Shown here: one piece after another, positions 7,589-13,328 of the stretch | Position numbering within the stretch: position 1 is the first letter of the stretch | Layout of the letters: the number at the start of each line of letters is the position of its first letter | NCBI GenBank assembly: GCA_043818215.1 | Contig: JBDRGC010000154.1 | Location: forward strand, 1-16,267 | Source: JBDRGC01 sp043818215 | GTDB lineage: Bacteria > Chloroflexota > Anaerolineae > Anaerolineales > UBA11858 | Direction of reading: 5' to 3' | DNA length: 16,267 bases | Program-made: the position numbers and the translations under genes | Notes under the pieces: generated by a model | The model's input: the letters and a program-made list of their open reading frames with translations, nothing else | The model's database searches: none | What the model was told of the DNA's origin: nothing

Positions 7589-8398
7589 ATGAGCAAAGTT
7601 ATTTTGGTTCTCTCCGATGCCCTGCGCTACGACACCGCCGTTGCGCAAATGGGTTTTCTGGGTCATTTAGTCGAGATCAAAACCGCCAGCCTCTACAAGG
7701 TAATCGGTGAACTGCCTTCCATCTCGCGTCCAATGTACGAAACGGTTCACACGGGACTGCCGGTCACCGAGCATGGGGTGGTCTCCAACCAGGTGGTGCG
7801 TCGCTCCGAGGTACCCAATATTTTCCAGGCTGCGATAAATGCCGGGAAAACCACCGCGGCAGCGGCATATAGTTGGTTCTCAGAACTCTACAACCGTGCT
7901 CCCTACGATTTGATAGACGACCGCGAAGTAGATGACGAATCCTTGCTCATCCAGCACGGGCGATTCTATACTGAGGATTTTTACCCCGATGTCGAGTTAT
8001 TTGCCACTGCCGGGATGCTGGCGCGCAAGTTCGACCCCGATTACTTGCTCGTTCATCCCATGGGCATGGACGATATCGGACACAAATACGGCGCAGATTC
8101 TAGCCAATATCGTAACAACGCTATTCGCCAAGACATGATATTGGCCAATCTTATCCCCGAGTGGATGCAGCGCGGCTACAATATCCTCGTCACCGGCGAC
8201 CACGGCATGAATGCGAATGGGATGCACGGCGGCACCACGCCAGACGTGCGCGAAGTACCGCTATTTCTCATCCGGCCCGGCATGCCCGGAGAAGGCGACA
8301 CCGGCGAGGTGATCTCCCAACTGCAAATCGCCCCGACAATATGCAAACTGCTTGGTATCCCAATCCCAGAAAAGATGAAGCGGCCACCTATCGTTTAG
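7589..8398 (+). CDS. Alkaline-phosphatase-superfamily phosphatase/phosphodiesterase
   Basis: This is a compact (269-residue) two-metal hydrolase of the alkaline phosphatase / nucleotide pyrophosphatase superfamily. The metal site is visible as Asp10 (LSDALRYD), DDIGH (161-165), GDHG (203-206) and His213 (MHGG). The nucleophile is probably Ser44 or Ser46 in PSISRPMYETVHTG. No signal peptide is present, so it is cytoplasmic, unlike classic secreted PhoA. The substrate cannot be read from the sequence. The start is the only ATG giving the family N-terminus, but the region just upstream (ACAAAAGACAAAA) has no clear Shine-Dalgarno sequence, suggesting weak initiation. It follows the Usp gene by 83 bp with no evident terminator and may be the last gene of the transporter transcript. 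Confidence 0.82.
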   Translation: MSKVILVLSDALRYDTAVAQMGFLGHLVEIKTASLYKVIGELPSISRPMYETVHTGLPVTEHGVVSNQVVRRSEVPNIFQAAINAGKTTAAAAYSWFSELYNRAPYDLIDDREVDDESLLIQHGRFYTEDFYPDVELFATAGMLARKFDPDYLLVHPMGMDDIGHKYGADSSQYRNNAIRQDMILANLIPEWMQRGYNILVTGDHGMNANGMHGGTTPDVREVPLFLIRPGMPGEGDTGEVISQLQIAPTICKLLGIPIPEKMKRPPIV

Positions 8399-8399
8399 A

Positions 8400-8683
8400 A
8401 AAAAGCAAACCGGCGGGTTCGTAGTAGGGCACGAGAGTGCCCGTTGCTCGCAGCAACAGCGGAGTGCAACCAGGCACTCTCGTGCCTGACTACAAACGCT
8501 TGGGCAAAAAGCAAAATGGCAGGTTCGTAGTAGGGCACGATAGTACCCGTTGCTCGCAGCGACAGCGGAGCGCAACCAGGCACTCTCATGCCTGACTACA
8601 AACGCTTGGGCAGCGACAGCGGAGTACAACCAGGCACTCTCGTGCCTGACTACAAACGCTTGGGCAAAAAGCAAACCGGTTCG
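8400..8683 (+). repeat. Tandem repeat of about 106 bp (2.5 copies) with nested palindromes
   Basis: Copy 1 spans about 8400-8505 and copy 2 about 8506-8611. A third, partial copy (8611-8683) restarts at the CAGCGACAGCGGAG point. Each full copy has a long inverted repeat (in copy 1, 8421-8441 with 8473-8493, 19 of 21 matching, core GGCACGAGAGTGCC/GGCACTCTCGTGCC). Between these arms is a second, perfect hairpin in copy 1, GTTGCT-CGC-AGCAAC (8443-8457). The partial copy keeps only the right arm. The tract could act as terminator for the phosphatase gene and separates it from the kinase gene. An open frame through it is a repeat artefact. Confidence 0.85.
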
Positions 8684-8700
8684 TTTGCAAACATGCAAAC
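8683..8700. promoter_or_regulatory. Perfect 7-bp inverted repeat just before a ribosome binding site
   Basis: GTTTGCA-AACA-TGCAAAC ends 8 bp before the AAAGGAGAA site of the GHMP kinase gene. The position suits an operator or an RNA hairpin affecting initiation; neither is demonstrated. It is distinct from the adjacent tandem repeat. Confidence 0.4.
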
Positions 8701-8720
8701 TATTTTCAAAGGAGAACATC

Positions 8721-9653
8721 ATGTCAACAGGATCAGCTTTTGGAAAGACAATCTTGATCGGCGACCAATTCGTGCTGGAAGAAGTGCCAGCCATTGTCTC
8801 GGCCATCCCCTTCGAGACTGTCGCTGAGGTAGAAAGGATCGACGGCGAGGGCTGGGTATTAGAAGACAAGCGCATCGAAGTGCCCGGCTACAAGGACAAG
8901 AAAAAAGATCAGCAAGTCGTCTCCATCAATCGCATCCTCGAAGTGATGAATATCGACGTCAAGAAAACCCCCCTCAAGATTACCTGCGGCGGCAGCCTGC
9001 TGGCTGGCAGCGGGGTCGGTGCCAGTGCGGCTAGCTGCGTCTCCCTGGCGCGGGCTTTGAACGCCGAATTCGACCTGGGCTACACCATCGAGCAGATCAA
9101 CCAGGTGGGCTGGGAGGGAGAATTCGCCTATCACGGCATCCCCAGCGGCGTAGACAACACCGCTTCCACCTACGGCGGTCTCCTGCTTTACTGGATCAAA
9201 GCTGGAGAAAAGCATTTCGAAAAGATCGCCGCCAAAAAACCGCTCCACATCGTGCTGGGCAACAGCGGCATCACTGCCAACACAGCTTTGTTAGATGGCT
9301 ACATCGAAGAAATGAAAGCCAACGACCCGGAGTTGTTCAAATCCCGCATGGAGGCCATCACGGCCCAGGTACACGCGATGAAAGCCGCCCTCGAAGCCGG
9401 CGACCTCGAAAAAGTAGGCGCCATTATGACGGCCAATCACGAGATATTAATTGCAATGGGTCTTTCCCATGAGATATTGATCAAGCTGTGCAACCTGGCT
9501 TTGGAAATGGGCGCCCTGGGTGCGAAAGTTACCGGCGGCGGCCGAGGCGGCTATATGAACGCCCTGACCCCAAACAAAGAAGCGCAGACAGCGATTGCAT
9601 CTGCGATGGAGGCCGAGGGCTATAAGGTCATTATGACCACGATAGGCGCATAA
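8721..9653 (+). CDS. GHMP-family kinase, mevalonate-kinase-like
   Basis: 310 residues from ATG 8721, chosen for its AAAGGAGAA site and the family N-terminus; the open frame upstream only runs through repeats. Visible motifs: GKTILIGDQFVLEEVPAIVSAI near the N-terminus (Lys9 at the position of a catalytic lysine in mevalonate kinase), phosphate loop GGSLLAGSGVGASAAS (90-105), catalytic region GIPSGVDNTAS (139-149) with Asp145, Glu134 as possible Mg ligand, and motif 3 KVTGGGRGGYMNAL (269-282). Mevalonate kinase phosphorylates mevalonate with ATP in isoprenoid synthesis. The usual GEH of the first motif is GDQ here, and no other mevalonate-pathway gene is in the window, so the true substrate is uncertain; another small alcohol or sugar is possible. 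Confidence 0.8.
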   Translation: MSTGSAFGKTILIGDQFVLEEVPAIVSAIPFETVAEVERIDGEGWVLEDKRIEVPGYKDKKKDQQVVSINRILEVMNIDVKKTPLKITCGGSLLAGSGVGASAASCVSLARALNAEFDLGYTIEQINQVGWEGEFAYHGIPSGVDNTASTYGGLLLYWIKAGEKHFEKIAAKKPLHIVLGNSGITANTALLDGYIEEMKANDPELFKSRMEAITAQVHAMKAALEAGDLEKVGAIMTANHEILIAMGLSHEILIKLCNLALEMGALGAKVTGGGRGGYMNALTPNKEAQTAIASAMEAEGYKVIMTTIGA

Positions 9654-9770
9654 GTGAAAACGTGAAGCGTGACGAAGTCCCCGAAGCGCAGCGGAGTGGG
9701 AAACGTGAAGACGTGAGTTTTTCACTCATTACTCATCACGTTTCACTTATCACTCCCCACGGAGCAAAAC
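9654..9770 (+). repeat. Intergenic region with GTGAAACGTGA-type repeats and a stem-loop
   Basis: GTGAAAACGTGAAGCGTGAC near 9655 and GAAACGTGA at 9700-9708 are direct near-repeats. The latter pairs perfectly with TCACGTTTC at 9736-9744, with GTGA/TCAC (9713-9716/9722-9725) inside the loop. It could terminate the kinase transcript, though there is no T tract, or be a short dispersed repeat. Confidence 0.6.
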
Positions 9771-10988
9771 ATGAGCACAGAAAACTTCCTCGAAGAAATT
9801 CGCACCGGCATTGACCGGATGCGCGCCGCCGGTTCAGAAGTCACCCTGGTTCACCACAACGATGCCGACGGCCTCTCCTCGGCGGCCGTGCTGCAAACCT
9901 GCCTCACCCGGGCAGGGTTTTCCGTGCGGCGGATTTGCATCGAGAGGGTGCATCCCCCCATTGTGTCCCGCATCCACAAAGATTTCCCCTCCACCATTTT
10001 CTACGTAGACCTTGGGGGGCAGGCCGCCCCCGCAATTTCAGAGGCCAACCACGGCATGCGCACCACCATCATCCTGGATCACCATCACCCCCACAAACCC
10101 ACCGACTCCAAAGTGCTCAATATCTCCACAGAGTTCTTCGGATTGTCCGGCGACATGGACATCTCCGCCTCAACTGCGGCCTACTTCTTCGCTTTAGAGC
10201 TGGATGCAAGAAACCGCGACCTGGCTTATATGGGCGTGCTGGGGGCGGTGGGTGACGAGCACGACAGGGAGGGGCGACTGGTCAAAGAGAACCGCGACGC
10301 TCTTCTGGATGCAGTCGAACAAGGCCATGTGCAATTTGATGCGGATTCGCAGGGGAAGGAAAAATATTTCCTCTCCCGTTTTGGCGATCCAATTCCGATG
10401 GCTCCGTTGGCGATATCCGTGACGACCTTGGGGGGAGTGGGCTACTATTCGGATGGGCCTGACTTGGGGGTGCGCGTGTGCCTGGAAGGGCTTTTCCCCG
10501 GGGCGCAGCGCCGGCTCGAAGAACTTCGCCAAACTCAGAAGAAAGCCTACGAAGAAACCACCACGCGGCTGATGCGAGATGGATTCAGAGAAACGAAATA
10601 TATCCAATGGTTTATGGTTGGAGACGATTTCTCACCAATGGGCGTGAAAATCATTGGCGAATATTGCTGGGATATCCGCAACGCAGATTTTGTCAACCCG
10701 GAGAAATACATAGTCGGCTTCCAAAACATGGCCCCGGAGATTCCGGGATTGGGCGTTTTCGATTGGTCTCAAACCAAAGCATCTATGCGTCTGCCAACAC
10801 AATTGGAGCGAAAGGTACTGGTTGACCGCACCATGCCGGGACTGGCATACCTTGTCCCCGCAGCGGCCAGGCAAGTGGGCGGCTCCATTGATGCCTGTCA
10901 TGACTACACTGCTGCGACGATTGTCGATATCGGCAGGGAAGAAGATTTGATTGTGGAAATGGACAAATTGGTGCAGGCCGAGCTATAG
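9771..10988 (+). CDS. DHH-family phosphoesterase (RecJ-like fold)
   Basis: This is a predicted Mn-dependent phosphoesterase of 405 residues. DHH motifs appear in order: HHNDADGLSS (28-37, motif I with Asp31 and Asp33), YVDLGG (78-83, Asp80), LDHHHP (102-107) and GAVGDEHD (158-165, Asp162). The C-terminal RQVGGSIDACHDYTAATI has the look of a DHHA1-type substrate-binding motif, but the usual GGHxxAAG spacing is not exact. Family members include the exonuclease RecJ, archaeal RecJ-like proteins, oligoribonucleases and cyclic-dinucleotide phosphodiesterases; no extra domain picks between them. CGGAGC upstream is a modest ribosome binding site. A nearby terminator is not evident; the HAD gene follows after 112 bp. 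Confidence 0.85.
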   Translation: MSTENFLEEIRTGIDRMRAAGSEVTLVHHNDADGLSSAAVLQTCLTRAGFSVRRICIERVHPPIVSRIHKDFPSTIFYVDLGGQAAPAISEANHGMRTTIILDHHHPHKPTDSKVLNISTEFFGLSGDMDISASTAAYFFALELDARNRDLAYMGVLGAVGDEHDREGRLVKENRDALLDAVEQGHVQFDADSQGKEKYFLSRFGDPIPMAPLAISVTTLGGVGYYSDGPDLGVRVCLEGLFPGAQRRLEELRQTQKKAYEETTTRLMRDGFRETKYIQWFMVGDDFSPMGVKIIGEYCWDIRNADFVNPEKYIVGFQNMAPEIPGLGVFDWSQTKASMRLPTQLERKVLVDRTMPGLAYLVPAAARQVGGSIDACHDYTAATIVDIGREEDLIVEMDKLVQAEL

Positions 10989-11014
10989 GCTTTCAGAAAA
11001 AGAGGAATTTTTAG

Positions 11015-11050
11015 GTTTTTTCCGTGTTCATCTGCGCTCGTCCGCGTCCC
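11015..11050 (+). repeat. Fragment of a TCCGCGTY-type dispersed repeat
   Basis: TTTTTTCCGTGTTCATCTGC and the following GTCCGCGTCCC resemble the right arm of the inverted repeat at 11921-12046 (AATCCGCGTCAATCCG...TCCGCGTC). It lies in the 112-bp gap between the DHH and HAD genes. No promoter of quality was found in this gap. Confidence 0.4.
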
Positions 11051-11100
11051 ATCAAATAGCACTTTATACCCGTTGTCAGTATAAGCGAGTAAAAGAGAAT

Positions 11101-11877
11101 ATGTCAAAATTTCGTGGTTATATTTTCGATTTAGACGGCACTATTTACTTGGGAGAAAATGCCATCCCTGGCGCCCCGGAAATCATTGCCGAGTTGAGAC
11201 AGCGCGGCTGTGGTGTTGTCTTCATCTCCAATAAACCTTTGCAGCCGCGCGAAGTATATGCCCAGAAACTGACCCGCCTGGGCATCCCAACCTCCACAGA
11301 CGATGTGATCAACTCGACCCTGGTGCTGATACAATATCTGCTCTGCGAGATGCCCGCAGCGAAAGTCTTCGTCATCGGAGAACAACCCCTCTTGGACGAA
11401 ATGGCTGCGGCCGGCCTATCTCTAAGCGATAAGCCAGACGAAATTGATGTCGTCATTGCCAGCTTCGACCGCACCTTCGACTACCGCAAACTGAATATTG
11501 GCTACCAGGCCCTCCGTTTGGGAGCACGGTTTTTCGCGACTAACGCCGACCGCACCTGCCCAGTGGAGGGCGGAGAAATCCCCGATGCGGCCGCAGTGAT
11601 TGGTGCCCTGGAGGGGTGCAGCCGCCGGAAGGTGGAACTGGTGGCCGGGAAGCCATCCTCCTTGATCGTGGAAGTGGCTCTCGAACGGCTGGGATTGCCA
11701 GCGAAAGATTGCCTAATGGTAGGTGACCGCCTGGAGACCGATATGCTGATGGGGAACAGGGCCGGCATGTCCACCGCCCTGGTACTAACCGGAGTCACAC
11801 AGTGGGCAGACCTGTCTGATTCCTCTGTGCAGCCAGATTACACGCTGGAAAACGTGGCGGATATCGCCTACATTTAG
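11101..11877 (+). CDS. HAD-superfamily subclass IIA phosphatase (NagD-like)
   Basis: 258 residues from ATG 11101, which gives the canonical N-terminus MSKFRGYIFDLDGTIYLG; the open frame 50 codons further upstream runs through the previous stop and a repeat and is rejected. HAD motif I is DLDGT with nucleophile Asp10 and Asp12, motif II Ser43 in FISNKP, motif III Lys184 and motif IV GDRLETD (208-214). The C2 cap segment FATNADRTCPVEGGEIPDAA is characteristic of NagD/p-nitrophenylphosphatase-type enzymes, which act on nucleotides, sugar phosphates or phosphoglycolate. The substrate here is unknown. The ribosome binding site AAAGAGA is fair. Repeat-rich DNA follows. Confidence 0.9.
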   Translation: MSKFRGYIFDLDGTIYLGENAIPGAPEIIAELRQRGCGVVFISNKPLQPREVYAQKLTRLGIPTSTDDVINSTLVLIQYLLCEMPAAKVFVIGEQPLLDEMAAAGLSLSDKPDEIDVVIASFDRTFDYRKLNIGYQALRLGARFFATNADRTCPVEGGEIPDAAAVIGALEGCSRRKVELVAGKPSSLIVEVALERLGLPAKDCLMVGDRLETDMLMGNRAGMSTALVLTGVTQWADLSDSSVQPDYTLENVADIAYI

Positions 11878-11920
11878 TGCTCCTCCCCCCACGGATAGTA
11901 AGTGTTCAACCCCCAGTATA

Positions 11921-12046
11921 ATAGAACGCGGATGACGCGGATACAGCGGATCATCGCGGATTCTTTAAAAAAAAATAAATCCGCGTCAATCCGTTTTATC
12001 CGCGTCACACCTGCACTTGCCGCAGGTGCAAGTGTCCGCGTTCTAT
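11921..12046. repeat. Large inverted repeat (GCGGAT family) interrupted by a small palindrome
   Basis: The outer arms ATAGAACGCGGA (11921-11932) and TCCGCGTTCTAT (12035-12046) are perfectly complementary. The inner arms 11933-11962 and 11978-12007 match at about 25 of 30 positions around an A-rich loop. On the left the outer and inner arms are contiguous; on the right they are split by the 27-nt element at 12008-12034. It lies between the HAD and DSP genes. The remaining 11878-11920 and 12047-12188 hold nothing I can name. Confidence 0.85.
12007..12035. repeat. REP-like palindromic element, copy 1
   Basis: The sequence starts ACACCTGCACTTGC and ends GCAGGTGCAAGTGT. It folds into a near-perfect 14-bp stem with one A·C mismatch and one G·T wobble around a single central base. 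It is repeated at 13084-13113 and 13171-13198. Confidence 0.8.
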
Positions 12047-12188
12047 TTCATCAGCCGTCTGAACCATTGCCTCGGATAAATCCTCACCCCCAGTCTCATC
12101 ACGCGAAATCCCAAAAATCCCACAATACAAACACATTTCAGGCACACGCCGGTGCAACTCAGGTCGGTAATGCCGGGAGAGTCGACCA

Positions 12189-12734
12189 TTGTCATCCCCT
12201 AACCCTGTCAACCACAAACTTGGCTGGTTTCACAAGATTTTCGATAAGCTGTACCCTATCATCAGGTTTACTTACGAAAAAATTAGAGGGCAGGCCTGGT
12301 TTTCTCAGATCACGCCCAATCTGTGGCTGGGCGGCGCGCCAACATACCGGCGGGACTATGATCTCATCCTGAAAGACAAGATTACAGCGGTAGTTAATAT
12401 ACGCGCTGAACGAGATGACGACACTGCCTTTTATGACCGCCACGGCATTACCCACGTGCAATATAAAGTGCCAGATATAACCATTCCTGATAGACTCATC
12501 ATTTCTGAAGCGGTTGATTGGATCAAAGCCCAGATCGATGATGACCGCACGGTGTTGGTGCATTGCGCCAAAGGCCGCGGCCGCTCTGCCACTCTGCTGG
12601 CAGCTTATTTGATGCGCGCACAGGCGTTGACCTTTGATCAGGCCAAAGCCTTGATGAAGTCAAAGCGGCCCCTCACCAAGCTGGAATCCAAACATCGCCG
12701 CAGGCTGGATGAGTGGATAGCGCAACAAAAATAG
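12189..12734 (+). CDS. Dual-specificity (Cys-based) protein/lipid phosphatase
   Basis: 181 residues with a TTG start. GGGAGAG (12175-12181) is well spaced from TTG 12189, and no in-frame ATG or GTG lies nearby. The P-loop is VHCAKGRGRSATLLAAYL (124-141): nucleophile Cys126, phosphate-binding Arg132 and Ser133, i.e. HCxxGxxRS. The general acid is probably Asp96 or Asp101 in VPDITIPD. An N-terminal amphipathic or membrane-proximal stretch (WFHKIFDKLYPIIRFTYEKI) precedes NLWLGGAP, the usual DSP entry. A DSP of this layout recalls PTPMT1-like phosphatidylglycerophosphate phosphatases as well as protein phosphatases; the choice is open. It is the last + strand gene and converges on the SBBP gene. 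Confidence 0.85.
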   Translation: MSSPNPVNHKLGWFHKIFDKLYPIIRFTYEKIRGQAWFSQITPNLWLGGAPTYRRDYDLILKDKITAVVNIRAERDDDTAFYDRHGITHVQYKVPDITIPDRLIISEAVDWIKAQIDDDRTVLVHCAKGRGRSATLLAAYLMRAQALTFDQAKALMKSKRPLTKLESKHRRRLDEWIAQQK

Positions 12735-12779
12735 GCTCTTTTGGCAGTATCGCAAAACTAATACAGGGGACACTGAAAT

Positions 12780-12907
12780 GACTGCCGACCGCCGACTGCT
12801 GGCCGCCGACCGCCGCTCCCCTGCGGGGACGCAACGCCGGAGGTACGCACAGCGATGTGAAGCAAAGTCTCCCATTGCCCGATTCCAGCAGTCTGCGGTC
12901 TGTCGTC
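12780..12907. repeat. Inverted repeat of GACCGCNGACTGC type
   Basis: Arms 12780-12802 (GACTGCCGACCGCCGACTGC then TGG) and 12885-12907 are complementary at 19 of 23 positions. The left arm contains a further short direct repeat (GCCGACCGCCG twice). The loop of about 80 nt carries the smaller hairpin TCCCCTGCGGGGA (12817-12829). Confidence 0.65.
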
Positions 12908-13083
12908 AGATAATGTGCCACTTTTGCGGTATTGCTATTCATCCTTTCCTTGGAGTAGATAGTGTTCGCGTCCCGTTCGAAATGTTGGGTAATGAAGTTT
13001 ATCACTAGCGAGTCAATGTCATTAGGGTAAGGAAATACCAGCGCTGATTGAGTAGCGGAGGCACGCATTTTATGCTGGAGCGT

Positions 13084-13113
13084 ACACCTGCACTTGCGTT
13101 ACGGTGCAAGTGT
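13084..13113. repeat. REP-like palindromic element, copy 2
   Basis: ACACCTGCACTTGC at the left and GGTGCAAGTGT at the right match copy 1, but the centre is changed (GTTAC in place of the central GC), so the stem is shorter. The outer ten pairs keep the same A·C mismatch position. Confidence 0.75.
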
Positions 13114-13174
13114 CGAAATAAAGCGGATTATCGTGAAAATAATGCCTTTTAGCAATCCCGTTTGGTTTCGACAC
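13110..13174. repeat. GTGTCGAAA/TTTCGACAC flanking inverted repeat linking two REP copies
   Basis: GTGTCGAAA (13110-13118) is a perfect reverse complement of TTTCGACAC (13166-13174). With the adjoining REP sequence the pairing extends to 14 of 16 positions. The two REP copies and their flanks thus form one head-to-head unit of about 115 bp. Confidence 0.7.
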
Positions 13175-13198
13175 CTGCACTTGCCGCAGGTGCAAGTG
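13171..13198. repeat. REP-like palindromic element, copy 3
   Basis: It is identical to copy 1 over ACACCTGCACTTGC...GCAGGTGCAAGTG; only the following base differs (C for T). It pairs with copy 2 through the shared flank at 13110-13174. The remaining 13199-13328 shows no recognisable feature. Confidence 0.8.
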
Positions 13199-13328
13199 CG
13201 CAGTGCCTGCATAGGTATACGGTTCTCCGCAAGCTCCGAACGTATCAACCAGCACTACTTGGTCTAAACTTAATAACATCGACTACCGAGTCTGCGCTTT
13301 AGCCGCCGACATTTTCAGCATTCTGCCC

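Larger units (their letters stand above)
12735..13328. other. Convergent intergenic region (594 bp) rich in palindromes
   Basis: It lies between the + strand DSP gene and the - strand SBBP gene. It holds the inverted repeat 12780-12907, a TCCCC-TGC-GGGGA hairpin at 12817-12829 and two REP-like copies at 13084-13198. Short open frames on both strands here are low-complexity or repeat-derived and have no ribosome binding site of note. No clear rho-independent terminator with a T tract is seen for either flanking gene. Confidence 0.6.

Noticed and set aside
8550..8720. N-terminal extension of the GHMP kinase through the repeat tract
   Set aside because: The extension is translated tandem repeat (TTNAWA... 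units); the ATG at 8721 has a strong ribosome binding site and the family N-terminus.
10951..11100. 50-residue extension of the HAD phosphatase
   Set aside because: It overlaps the end of the DHH gene and a dispersed repeat; ATG 11101 gives the canonical HAD motif I position.
12005..12217. Minus-strand short frame upstream of the DSP gene
   Set aside because: Its end (HLHLRQVQV) is the REP element in translation, and the same peptide reappears at the other copy; not a gene.
12778..13008. Plus-strand open frame encoding an Arg-rich 76-residue peptide
   Set aside because: The Arg-rich start (TADRRLLAADRR) is translated repeat; no ribosome binding site and no family features.
12673..13068. Minus-strand open frame with a plausible N-terminus in the convergent region
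   Set aside because: Its second half runs through the 12780-12907 inverted repeat and into the DSP gene; no ribosome binding site or known motif.
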